From positions 62,001 to 126,000 of the forward strand of contig JAFDXR010000005.1 of assembly GCA_018267825.1 (NCBI GenBank): 64,000 nucleotides of DNA. The letters are read 5' to 3'. The position numbers were made by a program, and so were the translations under genes. Of the stretch, positions 8,079 to 17,746 are shown piece after piece. Origin of the DNA: Bacteroidota bacterium. GTDB taxonomy: Bacteria; Bacteroidota; Bacteroidia; B-17B0; Aurantibacillaceae. Position 1 is the stretch's first letter, and each line of letters begins with the position of its first letter. The notes below the pieces were generated by a model that was given only the letters and a program-made list of their open reading frames with translations, did no database searches and was not told the origin of the DNA.

Positions 8079-9008
8079 TTATGCTGCTTTTGCTGTGGCA
8101 GGCTTTTCAGTGCTAATAGGGCTTAAGTAGCTTTGCTCGTGGTAGCGTATGAGCTCACCAATGAGCTTTACAACGACTTCATTGCGGTTCTTGTAAATGA
8201 GCTTGCCGTAAAAATCCCGCTCAAGCATCATCCGGCGGATCATACTATTCTCCTCTGTGTCCAGGTATTTCTTACAGGCCCGGATAAAGGCTTCCACACG
8301 GCAACCACGTACTTTTAGCTTGCGCATGTTTACATAGACAAAGAAGCGTATGTTACCAAGCAGGTACTGTTCCTCAACAATAAGCGTGGCAATCCGTACC
8401 AGGAAGTAGTTCGGAATCCGGTTGCGGTAACGGGTCACGTCATCCACCTGTTTATGCAGACGGAGCCAGGTGCAGTTCTGAAACTCCGTGGTAGTGATCT
8501 TGGCTATGGACTGGTGCGAGATCATGATGTCAAGACCGTGGTGGCGGTTGGTGGTGAGCAGGCTGACGATGGTTTGCCCTTTGGCCCCTGTCATATATTT
8601 ATCCAGGTCTTCCAGTACGAGCAGACCGTCGGTGAATTGTTTGACCATACGCTCCACCATGTCCCGTTTTTCAGTACTACTCATCACCTGGCCATACTTG
8701 GTCAGTGGACGGATCCTGCGGGCACGGATGAGCCTGAGATCACGGATAAAGTCAGGGTTGACGGTTAAGTAACATTCGTAATCATCGTCATTGACATCAA
8801 AGATGAGCACCTTGCGCCCCTTCCGGGCAAGCCGGGGATTATCCCGTAGGTAGTTCTCAATCTCCAGGATATTGCGAAAGGTTTTCCCGACACCGGTCTC
8901 TCCACAGACAAGCATAAGCATGGGCTGGCGCTCATCCTGTACCTTGATGAGTACCAGTCCCTGAAATTTGGGCTGCTGAGATGCAACTGACGTGGAGTTC
9001 AAGCTCAT
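8079..9008 (-). CDS. P-loop ATPase, FtsK/HerA or Zot-like
   Basis: 309 aa. Walker A is GETGVGKT (residues 36-43) and Walker B is LLVLEDLD (129-136). These are followed by TNRHHGLDIMISHQSI, the region where FtsK/HerA/VirD4 and Zot-type ATPases carry their sensor motif, ending in HQS. The size and this motif order fit small DNA-pumping or packaging ATPases of tailless and filamentous phages or coupling-type ATPases of mobile elements. No transmembrane segment is evident. It sits in the operon with a DnaA-IV-like protein and a giant methyltransferase/helicase pair, so a DNA-handling role is likely. Which kind (packaging, transfer, segregation) cannot be decided from sequence alone. Confidence 0.6.
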   Translation of the reverse strand: MSLNSTSVASQQPKFQGLVLIKVQDERQPMLMLVCGETGVGKTFRNILEIENYLRDNPRLARKGRKVLIFDVNDDDYECYLTVNPDFIRDLRLIRARRIRPLTKYGQVMSSTEKRDMVERMVKQFTDGLLVLEDLDKYMTGAKGQTIVSLLTTNRHHGLDIMISHQSIAKITTTEFQNCTWLRLHKQVDDVTRYRNRIPNYFLVRIATLIVEEQYLLGNIRFFVYVNMRKLKVRGCRVEAFIRACKKYLDTEENSMIRRMMLERDFYGKLIYKNRNEVVVKLIGELIRYHEQSYLSPISTEKPATAKAA

Positions 9009-9021
9009 GCTGGTAAAGGGC

Positions 9022-9987
9022 TTAATTAAACTTCTCCAGGGCTTCGTCAGGTATGCCCGTATGAGAACCCTTCTGCTCGGTAAAAGTCACTTCCTCGTAA
9101 AGGGTTTCTTCATGTTCAGGCTTTTTACTGTCGCCATTCTCTGTACCCTTTTGCCGAGTTTCCTGAGAGTTATTCTCTTTGGTGGTTTCGTTTTCTTCTT
9201 CTTCTTTTTCGTGAGTTCTGCCGGCAGCTTTTATTTCATGCCGGATGATATCGCGGATGCGCTCCACAAGGATTTCGTTTTCGGCGCGGATCTCCATCAC
9301 GGCCTTCGCCTTTTTGATAATAATGGACAGGGCCACCATGAGCAATTGTTTCTCCGGACTTAAGGCAGCGGATTTCTTACGAAGGATCTGCACCAGTAAT
9401 GGGCGCAGCAAAGCCTTGTCTTCCTCGTCTAGTTTGAGGCGTTTGACATTTTTGACGTTCTGCTCATCGATGACCTGGATAAGCTCCTCAAAGTCATAAA
9501 AGTCTTTGTGCTTGCGGATCGTCACAAAATAGCCACCGCCCACTTCAAACACGGTATTATTAATCGTTCCTATAATACTGTCGGCCATTAAGCGGGCATG
9601 TTCCAGGGGCATACTAAACTCTTCGTTTTCCTTTCCGGCAGCAGCCTCTTTTTCTTCTTCAGTCAGCTCGGCGTCTATTTCCTGTTCCGGAGCATCGGTG
9701 GCTGATCCTTTTTGTTCGGAATTGATTTGTTGGCTCTGCTGAGCCTGCTGGCTTGTTTGCTGCCCGGCTTGTTGGTTAGTTTCCTGAGAGGGTTCCTGCT
9801 TAGCAGAAACATGTTGTGTTGTTTCATTCTTTGAGGCTGAAACATCTGCCGACGTATGGGTTTTATCGACAACGGGTTGAGCGAGTGGACTTTCGTTTTC
9901 TTCAGGGATAGGTTCGAGTTCAATGTCCTGGTTGTTTTTTTTCAGGACGTTTTCGATCAGCGCTTTATTATCAGTATTCTGTTCCAT
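9022..9987 (-). CDS. low-complexity N-terminus plus conserved C-terminal domain, unknown
   Basis: 321 aa. Residues about 40-130 are glutamine-, glutamate- and serine-rich (for example QQAGQQTSQQAQQSQQ) and probably disordered. Residues about 130-255 form a structured part containing FEVGGGYFVTIRKHKDFYDFEEL and a helical region (RPLLVQILRKK). The tail (after about 260) is again acidic and disordered. No known family was recognised. It is 13 bases upstream of the P-loop ATPase gene, so the two may be partners. Confidence 0.6.
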   Translation of the reverse strand: MEQNTDNKALIENVLKKNNQDIELEPIPEENESPLAQPVVDKTHTSADVSASKNETTQHVSAKQEPSQETNQQAGQQTSQQAQQSQQINSEQKGSATDAPEQEIDAELTEEEKEAAAGKENEEFSMPLEHARLMADSIIGTINNTVFEVGGGYFVTIRKHKDFYDFEELIQVIDEQNVKNVKRLKLDEEDKALLRPLLVQILRKKSAALSPEKQLLMVALSIIIKKAKAVMEIRAENEILVERIRDIIRHEIKAAGRTHEKEEEENETTKENNSQETRQKGTENGDSKKPEHEETLYEEVTFTEQKGSHTGIPDEALEKFN

Positions 9988-10004
9988 AATGTTTCATAAT
10001 GTGC

Positions 10005-10466
10005 TTAGTTTATTTTTCCGATAAATTCAATGAGTTTGGATTCGAGCAGGGTGTAGTTGGCAACAAAGGCCATATTACCTTTAGGCATGGAGAGCCGTTC
10101 TTCAGAAACAGTATGACCATAGATCACGCTGCGCTCACTGCATCCAAAAGAAAGACCGATCTTAGAAAAGGTGTCATCAGTATATTTACGCAGCAAATGA
10201 AAACAGCACATGCGGGCATCCCGGTAGCTGCGTTCCTGGCTGATGTAAAACAATTCCGCATTCAGATCATAGACCCGGACAGCCAGGTTCACAAGGTAAC
10301 TCGTGACCATTTTGATTTTCTCCTGCTCGTTCTGCGTGATCGTTGTATTGTTTATGAAGCTGTCCAGTAGAAAGATGGTTCGTTGAAGGCCGATCTTACC
10401 GATAACTTTGTCGATGCCAGATTGCAGGCGATGATAATCGTCTGTTGTTTTTTTAGAAATATCCAC
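10005..10466 (-). CDS. DnaA domain IV-like DNA-binding protein (no AAA+ domain)
   Basis: 153 aa. Residues about 69-120 follow the pattern of DnaA domain IV: NAELFYISQERSYRDAR aligns with the DnaA region before the basic loop, MCCFHLLRKYTDDTFSKIG with the HTH, and FGCSERSVIYGH with the position of the DnaA signature (FGGRDHTTVLHA). There is no Walker motif, so the replication-initiation ATPase part is absent. Stand-alone DnaA-IV-like proteins occur in Bacteroidota phages and elements. This one is a candidate binder of the CTTAAGG box array or another origin-like site; that pairing is inference. It lies in the leftward operon, 17 bases before the 9022-9987 gene. Confidence 0.65.
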   Translation of the reverse strand: MDISKKTTDDYHRLQSGIDKVIGKIGLQRTIFLLDSFINNTTITQNEQEKIKMVTSYLVNLAVRVYDLNAELFYISQERSYRDARMCCFHLLRKYTDDTFSKIGLSFGCSERSVIYGHTVSEERLSMPKGNMAFVANYTLLESKLIEFIGKIN

Positions 10467-10538
10467 GGTGAAATTTGTTTTTTGATAGTTGCGATTATGG
10501 CAATATATTGATATAATCGCAACTGTAAAATTAAATAA

Positions 10539-11219
10539 TTAATCTTTACTCAGCGTGATCGTATAGCATGTATCGTACTTCCCACGCCGCATACAGACCT
10601 TTCCTACAAGAATTGTTCTTTCCTTTAAAGGCCCTTTAAAACCTTTTTCGCGCAGTTTGTTTGGATGCAATTCAAGGTGCTTGTTTTCCAAAAGGCTCAT
10701 TAAAATTTCTTCATCTGTTGGCTCCGATGTCTCTTGTGGTGCAGATGTTATTTCCTCTGCTTCCGGGATTTGATTTTTTTCCGGTTCTTGGGGTATAGGA
10801 TGTTCTTCTTCATGTGTGATCTCTTGCTCTGCTATGGGAGCCTGCTCCAGAGCGAGCCCTTGTGTTTGTGAAGCTTCCAAAGTGTCGGTTTCTGAAAGAG
10901 GCTTTTGCGGTTCTATTCTTTCTTCTTGTTTTTTTTCTTCTTCCTGCTCTTTTTTTTCCTCCACTTCATCATCTTCTTCGTCATTGTTCTCTAACTGGTC
11001 TTCAAAATACTCTTCCAGATCCTCATCGAGTTCATGGGAGAGTTTTTCCAGTTTCTCTACCAACCGATCATGATCTTCATCGGTGGTATGTGGCAGGTCT
11101 TCTTCGAGTTCTTCAAAACCCAGGATGCGTTTACGAAGCATGTCGGGTAAGGGATGGGATTCAAGGATTTCCTTGTTGTCTTCCAAAAATTGTTTGTGTG
11201 GGAATTTAATCTGTGTCAT
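10539..11219 (-). CDS. acidic low-complexity protein with small C-terminal domain
   Basis: 226 aa. Residues about 35-165 are extremely rich in glutamate and aspartate (for example DEEDDEVEEKKEQEEE). They are flanked by a short N-terminal helical part and a C-terminal 55-residue domain with KLREKGFKGPLKERTILVGKV and RRGKYDTCYTITL. The basic C-terminal domain next to a strongly acidic linker is reminiscent of DNA mimics or of proteins that hold basic partners, but no family was recognised. Same operon; 72 bases from the DnaA-IV-like gene. Confidence 0.55.
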   Translation of the reverse strand: MTQIKFPHKQFLEDNKEILESHPLPDMLRKRILGFEELEEDLPHTTDEDHDRLVEKLEKLSHELDEDLEEYFEDQLENNDEEDDEVEEKKEQEEEKKQEERIEPQKPLSETDTLEASQTQGLALEQAPIAEQEITHEEEHPIPQEPEKNQIPEAEEITSAPQETSEPTDEEILMSLLENKHLELHPNKLREKGFKGPLKERTILVGKVCMRRGKYDTCYTITLSKD

Positions 11220-11240
11220 GGCTTTTTTGTTTTTAAAGGT

Positions 11241-11540
11241 TTAAGCTTTGGTAACTTGTTCTTTTTCTTTGCCGATTATCATGGCCTCCGCAGCACTTAC
11301 CAATAGACCTGTGAGTACAGAGGTCACCAGCACCAGGCCTGCTGTTTTCATCAGTTCTTTTCCACCGGGTAGTTTCCATTTATAGGTTGTTCCCAGGGCT
11401 TTGGCTTCAGCCCCCTTGCCGGCATTGTAAACAATGAGCGCCTGGCCCACATCGATGATAAAGCCAATGCTCATCAGGAGCAGTATCTTGGTGGTTGCTT
11501 TACTGCCTTCTTTGCCTTTTTCTTTTGTTTCAGTTGTCAT
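11241..11540 (-). CDS. small two-helix membrane protein
   Basis: 99 aa from the ATG at 11540. An ATG at 11573 is in frame but would overlap the preceding gene. Two hydrophobic segments (ILLLMSIGFIIDVGQALIVY and TAGLVLVTSVLTGLLVSAAEAMII) are separated by a short basic, glycine-rich loop. Both ends are lysine-rich, consistent with termini in the cytoplasm. No family was recognised. It is the only membrane protein in the operon and might anchor the complex, which is speculation. Confidence 0.55.
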   Translation of the reverse strand: MTTETKEKGKEGSKATTKILLLMSIGFIIDVGQALIVYNAGKGAEAKALGTTYKWKLPGGKELMKTAGLVLVTSVLTGLLVSAAEAMIIGKEKEQVTKA

Positions 11541-11556
11541 GGTATATGGTTTTTGG

Positions 11557-12159
11557 TTATTCTGCCTGGTCACGCAGCTTTTTGAATTTTTCTTTGATCT
11601 CGTCCTGGATAGGTTTTATTTTATTCAGGCCCCAGATGTTTTTAAGTTCGGTGAGAAAGCTGAGTACAGCTTTTTGGGTACGTTCGATCACAGAGGCATC
11701 TTCTTTGAGATTCTTTGGAATCAAGGTGGCTGTTTTCACCAGTTCCTGCCTCAGTTTTGTAACGAGTGTCTTTTTCTTCGGTGCTTTGATTTCCCCGCTG
11801 TCGATTCTTTTCTGCCTGTCTTCTCTTAGGCGCTGCCGGCACATGCTCAGGTCATCCAAAACCTTTTCGGCCTTTTCGACAATTTTTTTGGAATGCACCC
11901 GGCGGGTTTCCTTTTTTTTGCCTTCTTCCACCTCGTCGCAAGTTTCTTTTTGGATGCGGGAAATATCCTCTTTGATAAGCTCTACGATTTGCTCACCGAT
12001 CTTTTCGGCTTCGGACTTGAGCTTTTTATCACCGGGAAATTCCTTGACATCTTTTAAGGTGTCGTCAAAAATGGAAAGTCCTCTAAGGGCGTTTTCACTC
12101 AGGAGTTTTTTAGAGATGTTCTCCTTTTTCAATAATTCGTATGGATCATTCTTTAACAT
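11557..12159 (-). CDS. coiled-coil protein, unknown
   Basis: 200 aa, almost entirely helical and charged (lysine- and glutamate-rich), with heptad-like stretches such as ELIKEDISRIQKETCDEVEEGKKK and KIVEKAEKVLDDLSMCRQRL. There is no catalytic motif. It is separated by 16 bases from the small membrane protein downstream and 33 bases from the 12193 gene upstream. It is probably a structural or adaptor subunit of whatever the operon encodes. Confidence 0.55.
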   Translation of the reverse strand: MLKNDPYELLKKENISKKLLSENALRGLSIFDDTLKDVKEFPGDKKLKSEAEKIGEQIVELIKEDISRIQKETCDEVEEGKKKETRRVHSKKIVEKAEKVLDDLSMCRQRLREDRQKRIDSGEIKAPKKKTLVTKLRQELVKTATLIPKNLKEDASVIERTQKAVLSFLTELKNIWGLNKIKPIQDEIKEKFKKLRDQAE

Positions 12160-12192
12160 GGTTATCGGTTTTTAATATTTAGTTAATGAGCA

Positions 12193-12507
12193 TTAAGATT
12201 CCTCGATACCCAGACCTTTCATCAGGGCATCCCTGTCGGAAAGGCTCACCCGGATAATGAGTGTATCGCCTTCAATCTTTGTAATGAGTTTGTCTGTGGA
12301 CTGCATGTCTTTTATTTCCGTTTCAAATTCAACCGTGTTGTAAAATCGTGTATCAATACAGTATTCCTGTGGTGCAAGAGAGGGACGCTCCTGTTCTCTT
12401 TTTACCTCCTGCCAGGTTTCATAGAGCTGAAGTTTGACCTTTGTGCATCCTTTCTGTTTAGCTTCATCCAGAAGGCTCAACAGCTTGTCTATCGTTGTTT
12501 TTATCAT
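12193..12507 (-). CDS. hypothetical protein, 104 aa
   Basis: Small soluble alpha/beta protein. It has an N-terminal helix (IKTTIDKLLSLLDEAKQKG) followed by strands (KVKLQLYETWQ, TVEFETEIKDM, DTLIIRVSLS). I do not recognise it. It lies 27 bases downstream of the helicase gene in the same direction and is part of the operon. Confidence 0.55.
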   Translation of the reverse strand: MIKTTIDKLLSLLDEAKQKGCTKVKLQLYETWQEVKREQERPSLAPQEYCIDTRFYNTVEFETEIKDMQSTDKLITKIEGDTLIIRVSLSDRDALMKGLGIEES

Positions 12508-12534
12508 TTTGTATGCGTTTTAGTGAGATTCTAA

Positions 12535-15500
12535 TTATGCGACGTGTCTTAATTCTTTGATTTGTTCCAGGCGAGTTTTCATGCGCACAAAAACCTCCCG
12601 GAGCTGAACGATCTTTGCCAGGCGGTCCGCTGTTCCTTCCAGGGCTTCACCCTTTCTTTTTTGCTGAACCTGTTTTTCTTTGGCTTCTTCGGAATTATCA
12701 TAGACCATGAGCTCAGTCAGAAGTTTTGGATTGAGGGCTGTAAACTCACTGACCCTCTCCATAACGGTTTTGGGCTTGTAGCCTTTTTTGATGCGATCAG
12801 CAATGATCTCACGGCCTTTGGCCTGTACAGCATCGTCCCCGGTTTTCTCCTCCCGGAGTTCTTTCTTTTGGTCAATTTCCTTGTCCATTAAGGCAGTGAC
12901 CTTTTTCAGATCAAAACCAATGTCAAGACCACGGGGTTCTAAGACCTGTTCAAGTCCGCGCTTAATGGCCGAATAAGCTTTGCGTACCAAATCAAAAGTC
13001 ACCTGGTCTTTGTAATTATAACTGGTGTTTTCATCGTCCATGTACTCCCGGAAGATCTTAAATAGGGTCTCGGTGCTTCGCGGCTTTTCTCCGCTCTTTT
13101 GTGGGCGGTAACGGTTTACTACCGTTTCAATATGATCGATGTTCTTATTGAAAATATCCCTTTGGTCTGCAATTTCCTTCAGGGTAGTTTCCTGGTTAAC
13201 CAAACCGGTGATCTCATCCTGCATCCTCTCCCGTTCTTCCATAAGGATGAGTTCAGCCAGGGCATAAGGGTCTGTTACCAGTCCCATTTTTAATTCCGAA
13301 GGATTAAATTCTTCCAGGCTCAGGGCATTGGTCTTACCGGAGCGATACCAAATCTCATTGATCCGGCTGGTTTTTTCCTCCAGCTTTTGAAAGATGAAGG
13401 TGTCTATGCTGTCTTCCATGAGCGGGTTTACGATCCGTACATTAGCATACATGTTTCCATAACGCCAGATGCGCCCTTCCAGTTGCTTCACATCGGTCGG
13501 GTTCCAATCAAGCCAGGCATTGTAAAGTACGGTCGAGCGGTTCTGTAAATTAATGCCTTCTTTAATAGTGGCACTCCCAATGATGATCTTGACACTTCCG
13601 GCCAGGAAACGTTCTTTAATGCCTTCCTTCTTGGCTGCACTCATGCCGCTTTTAATGATCCCGACTTCATCCTCCCGGTAACCGATTTTCGTAACCAGGT
13701 ATTCTTTGATTAAGGGAAAGAAGTGGACACCGGCATTCATGTAAATGACCTGGCCCGAAACTTCTTCCCCACGTTCTTCGTGAAAACGTTTGACAGAGCG
13801 GATGCACTCCATGATATACTGAAGTTTGGGTGAGGTTTCAATATACTGTGTCGCCGTTGGGTGTTTGTCCGGGTTGCAGGCATAGAGGTAAGGACTGAGT
13901 GCTAACTGGCGGGCAAAAGACATCCCCCGCAGAATACGGGTGCCTTCTTCTTCTTCATCGGATAAGTGTTTTTCATCCAATACTTCGCCACTGTCAACTT
14001 CCTCTGAATCCTCATCGTCCTCCATTCCTTTGGTGTTGACGCAAAAATTGGTCAGGCTGGTTTTACCACGCACGTATAGTTCCACATCGGTCATGTATTC
14101 TTTTTGCCTGGCGGTCAGGGGCAGATTCGTGGAGATCTGTTTGTCGCGTGGCAATGGAACGAGCTTGCCATTTTCCCGGGTATTGAGCAGTGGCAACACG
14201 ATTTTCTTCGGGCGTTGAATGCCTGCATCTTCACCGGTTTTGTAGGTGATGAATTTAAAGATGAGTTGCTGCAGGGCGATGAGATTATTAAAGCCAAGCA
14301 CAATCTCTTTGCGCTCGGGTTTGAGCTTGGCGTTAATGACCAGCTCCATGCTGGTCTTAATGAATGTATCGAAGAACTGTTTGATGTTTTTAATACCCCA
14401 ACGTTCTAACTGCTGATAACCAATGAGGGCAAGCATGGAGTAGATCTCCAGCGGGCTGTTGGTGAAAGGGGTTGCGGTAAGCAGCAGGACGTTACGCATG
14501 TTATTGTTGCGCAGGATATACTGGCTGACCATAAATCCACGCAGGGCTGTCATGGAAGGTACTCCTGAATGGATTTGGTAAGTGCCCCGTGAACGGGTGG
14601 CTTTTTCTCCTTCGCCTTTCATTTCACCTTTGACCTGGGTAAATGATTTTTTCATGGCATGTGCCTCATCCACGACCATGTAGTCAAAGCCCAGGTCTTC
14701 GATATTAACCAAACCGCCTTTGATGCCTTTACCCATGAGCTCGTTGATTTTTTCCTGAAGTTGTATCTGTTCCCGTCTTTCTTCGGTTCCCTGGTTCAGG
14801 ATATCAAAGAGTTCATTGCCAATTTCTCCCCAGGTGTCTTCATTGAAACCAAGCCGGTTAAAGCCTTCATAGGTTAACACGGAAATACTATACTCAGGAA
14901 CGGGCTTTAAATTTCCCTCGTTGTCCCTGAGTGTATCTACAAACTCAGTTCCGAGATTATATAAATCAATAACCTGGTATTGTGGCAAAAGGCCGCTGAG
15001 TAAAACTTTTCCGTTGTCCACGACCCCTTGAATTTCCGCCAGCCAATTTTTATAGGTTTGGTTGGGTACAACGATGAAAGGACGTTTGCATTGCCCGCTT
15101 TCTAAAGCCTGGGCCAGGGAAAGAATAGCCGTCATGGTTTTTCCAAGGCCTACATCATAAGCCACACATCCTGAACCATGCACACTGATAAATCCCATGC
15201 CCTCACGTTGAGCCGGACGAATAAACAAAGGTTTGTTTTTAAAGGTACTGGAGCAGGTAAAGGCTACCGGTACTTTGAAATAATTGATCTCCACATAACC
15301 ATTGTACATGGAGTTCCAGATTTGCTCGATGCGTAACTGGTCTTCACGGGTAAGGGCTTCCGCCAGGAAGCGGACAAAAAAACGATCTCCTTCTACCTTT
15401 GCATTTTGTCTTAAACGCAGTTTTTCTTCTTTGTCGTGGTGACGGGATGGCGTACCATTTTCCAGGTAATACTGGATAATGTTCCAGTCGGTTGATTTTT

Positions 15501-17745
15501 TAAAGTCGTCTTTAGGTAAAGCCTTGAGCCAGTTTTTAAATGCCTCTACAAGGCTTGCGTCGCCTTTTTTGGGATGGCCCTGTGGCTTTGAAAAGTCCAC
15601 GAATGTGATCCCGTCGGCAAAACTGTTTATCTCAATTTCTTTGGCGAATGAAGAATCCGGTTTAATGAAAAGGCGTTTGTTCAGGTCGGGATCTGCAAGG
15701 GTGAGCTTTGGCGGTTTTACTTTTTCAAGTCCATTCCATTGACGCTCAAATTGCGCTTGTCCATGTTCTTGGATAATGGCTTCTTTTTCTTTTAAAAGCT
15801 GGCTTTCACGCTCGTAAATGTTCTCGGCGTAATAGAGAACACTTGGCATGAAGCTGCCCATATAGCAGCATACAATGCCCGTTTCCAGCCAGTTTTTAAG
15901 TGGCTTTGCGCTTTCGCCTAATGGAACAACATATTTTGACCAGCCATTTTTGGCATTGAGTACAACCTTCTCATCATTGTAACCATGCACGCGGCGTTTG
16001 TACCAGATCCAGGCTTTGATCTCCTCGTCTGAAATTCCTTTGTTGTATTCTTTTAGAATGTCGCTAAAACAAAGATATTCTTCCGGGCAACCATCCTCGT
16101 ATTTCTCCTTTTCACCTTTGAGCTTGCGTAGTTTTTTTTCAGCATGTTCTTTTTTGGTCTGCTGGATGACACGTTCCAGGTTGCTTTTCTTTTCAGGATC
16201 GTCCAAAAGTTTTGCGAGTGACTCTTTAATTTTTGCTTTGGGAATTTCAGGCTCCTCTTTCGTGTTTTCGTTTGGATGAGCCATAGAAGGAACCTGGATG
16301 CCTTGTGTTACATTCTCCAGAGTGCCTTTTACTTTGGTAACAGGTTTATTAAAACGGTCAGTGGTTTGGTATTGTTCACCAAGTATTTTTTCGGGGTGTT
16401 GTTTGAACCAGGTATCACCGCTGAGGAGTTCGAGTGTATTGAGTTTTGCAGGTTTCGTGTTTTTGGTTTCAGCTTTGCTTTTCTCTTTTACTTCTTCAGC
16501 CAGGTCAGGATAATCCTTCAAGACATCCTGAGAAATATCTTTGCCATTCTTTATAGCCCATTCAACAAACTCCCTGTGTTTTCTGCCATCCCTTGCGTCC
16601 AAAATATGCGGGTAGCCGGTTTTCTCGATGGCTTTGAGTTGTTGGTATTCAATCCTTGGCATATCCCAAACGTACTTGGCATGGCTGATCTCGTTATCTC
16701 CGATATAGCCTTCTTCCTCGTAGTCGGTTTCTGTTGTATTTGTTTTCATTGTGGTATCAGTAGAGGGTTCTGCTTGCCGCTTAGTGAATAAGCCGCTGTC
16801 TTCTTTTTTTTCTGCTCCTGTCTTCAAAAGGCCCTGATCGGTGAGTTTATACACGGACACATTTGGTAAGCCCTGGAGATCTGATAGGGATTTTGCACTG
16901 AGAGGTGAATCCAATTTTAGAAGTGCATAAACTTTCTTTTTGATCTGCTCAGGCTCGTTAAAATCACTTTCAGGAAAATAATTATTGTGGCCCCCGGAGT
17001 AATCCTTCATGCTCTTGATGGCACGATACAGCACACCGTTAGAGAAACCATCTTTGCTCAGGCTGATATAAATTCCGGTGTCCGCCTGAAACATTCCCAT
17101 CAGTGTGAGATCGCCACTCACTGCTGGCCCCGCAGGATTGAACCGTACATCGTATTCTTTGAGCCCCAGGTACTCGGCCAGTTCCTTGAAAGCCTTTTTG
17201 CCCAATTTTCTAAAATTCTGTTTGGCAAGTCCATCTGGTATCTCACTTTTGGGATGGGGGTCTTCTTCCATATAGCCATCGATGCGCTCATAATGCGAAA
17301 GAAAGGTGGCAAATTGCCTGAGTGCTGTTGTATTTGAGGAATGAGTGGTTTTCATCTGATAGTCTTTTTTAAGTTTTGGATAATCCTCCATGACCTCATT
17401 AAGTACAGGCATCTTTTCATCAAGAGCCTTTTTGAGTAAGGCTTCATGTACAATGCCGGCATAGAGCCTTGCTTTACTGATGGTAGGCTTCACCAGGGAA
17501 AATTCGTTTGTACCTCCAAGCGGGCTTTCATACTCAGCGACGATCTTCAGGTAATCGGTGATCTCAGAAGGGTATGAGCCGAAAATATCCACATGATGTT
17601 CCACCTGGCGAATGAAGTCATGACGTTTGATTTGCCAGGGTTTCTTCTTGTTCTTTTCCTGCTCCAGCAAAGCTTTACGCTCACGCAATCTCCGGCTTGC
17701 ATCCTGGTTAATCTTCTTAAAGCCCTTATATCCTGAAGCTGCCAT
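12535..17745 (-). CDS. giant SNF2-type helicase of a mobile-element methylase/helicase pair
   Basis: 1736 aa. The C-terminal half carries SF2/SNF2 motifs: DVGLGKT (Walker A, K869), FIVVPNQTYKNW (motif Ia), VVDEAHAMKK (motif II, D1026-H1029), LLTATPFTNSP (motif III, near 1090), an IIIGSATIKEGINLQNRST segment (motif V) and QLEGRIWRYG (motif VI, near 1420). This is the sliding-type ATPase architecture of large anti-restriction or DNA-remodelling proteins such as P1 DarB-like enzymes. The N-terminal 850 residues are helical and contain repeated KxYPDL-type helices (LNEVMEDYPKL, ISQDVLKDYPDL). The N6-methyltransferase expected with such a helicase lies two genes upstream, so the pair is split here. 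A 98-aa gene sits between them; the spacing to it is 1 base. Confidence 0.8.
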   Translation of the reverse strand: MAASGYKGFKKINQDASRRLRERKALLEQEKNKKKPWQIKRHDFIRQVEHHVDIFGSYPSEITDYLKIVAEYESPLGGTNEFSLVKPTISKARLYAGIVHEALLKKALDEKMPVLNEVMEDYPKLKKDYQMKTTHSSNTTALRQFATFLSHYERIDGYMEEDPHPKSEIPDGLAKQNFRKLGKKAFKELAEYLGLKEYDVRFNPAGPAVSGDLTLMGMFQADTGIYISLSKDGFSNGVLYRAIKSMKDYSGGHNNYFPESDFNEPEQIKKKVYALLKLDSPLSAKSLSDLQGLPNVSVYKLTDQGLLKTGAEKKEDSGLFTKRQAEPSTDTTMKTNTTETDYEEEGYIGDNEISHAKYVWDMPRIEYQQLKAIEKTGYPHILDARDGRKHREFVEWAIKNGKDISQDVLKDYPDLAEEVKEKSKAETKNTKPAKLNTLELLSGDTWFKQHPEKILGEQYQTTDRFNKPVTKVKGTLENVTQGIQVPSMAHPNENTKEEPEIPKAKIKESLAKLLDDPEKKSNLERVIQQTKKEHAEKKLRKLKGEKEKYEDGCPEEYLCFSDILKEYNKGISDEEIKAWIWYKRRVHGYNDEKVVLNAKNGWSKYVVPLGESAKPLKNWLETGIVCCYMGSFMPSVLYYAENIYERESQLLKEKEAIIQEHGQAQFERQWNGLEKVKPPKLTLADPDLNKRLFIKPDSSFAKEIEINSFADGITFVDFSKPQGHPKKGDASLVEAFKNWLKALPKDDFKKSTDWNIIQYYLENGTPSRHHDKEEKLRLRQNAKVEGDRFFVRFLAEALTREDQLRIEQIWNSMYNGYVEINYFKVPVAFTCSSTFKNKPLFIRPAQREGMGFISVHGSGCVAYDVGLGKTMTAILSLAQALESGQCKRPFIVVPNQTYKNWLAEIQGVVDNGKVLLSGLLPQYQVIDLYNLGTEFVDTLRDNEGNLKPVPEYSISVLTYEGFNRLGFNEDTWGEIGNELFDILNQGTEERREQIQLQEKINELMGKGIKGGLVNIEDLGFDYMVVDEAHAMKKSFTQVKGEMKGEGEKATRSRGTYQIHSGVPSMTALRGFMVSQYILRNNNMRNVLLLTATPFTNSPLEIYSMLALIGYQQLERWGIKNIKQFFDTFIKTSMELVINAKLKPERKEIVLGFNNLIALQQLIFKFITYKTGEDAGIQRPKKIVLPLLNTRENGKLVPLPRDKQISTNLPLTARQKEYMTDVELYVRGKTSLTNFCVNTKGMEDDEDSEEVDSGEVLDEKHLSDEEEEGTRILRGMSFARQLALSPYLYACNPDKHPTATQYIETSPKLQYIMECIRSVKRFHEERGEEVSGQVIYMNAGVHFFPLIKEYLVTKIGYREDEVGIIKSGMSAAKKEGIKERFLAGSVKIIIGSATIKEGINLQNRSTVLYNAWLDWNPTDVKQLEGRIWRYGNMYANVRIVNPLMEDSIDTFIFQKLEEKTSRINEIWYRSGKTNALSLEEFNPSELKMGLVTDPYALAELILMEERERMQDEITGLVNQETTLKEIADQRDIFNKNIDHIETVVNRYRPQKSGEKPRSTETLFKIFREYMDDENTSYNYKDQVTFDLVRKAYSAIKRGLEQVLEPRGLDIGFDLKKVTALMDKEIDQKKELREEKTGDDAVQAKGREIIADRIKKGYKPKTVMERVSEFTALNPKLLTELMVYDNSEEAKEKQVQQKRKGEALEGTADRLAKIVQLREVFVRMKTRLEQIKELRHVA

Positions 17746-17746
17746 T

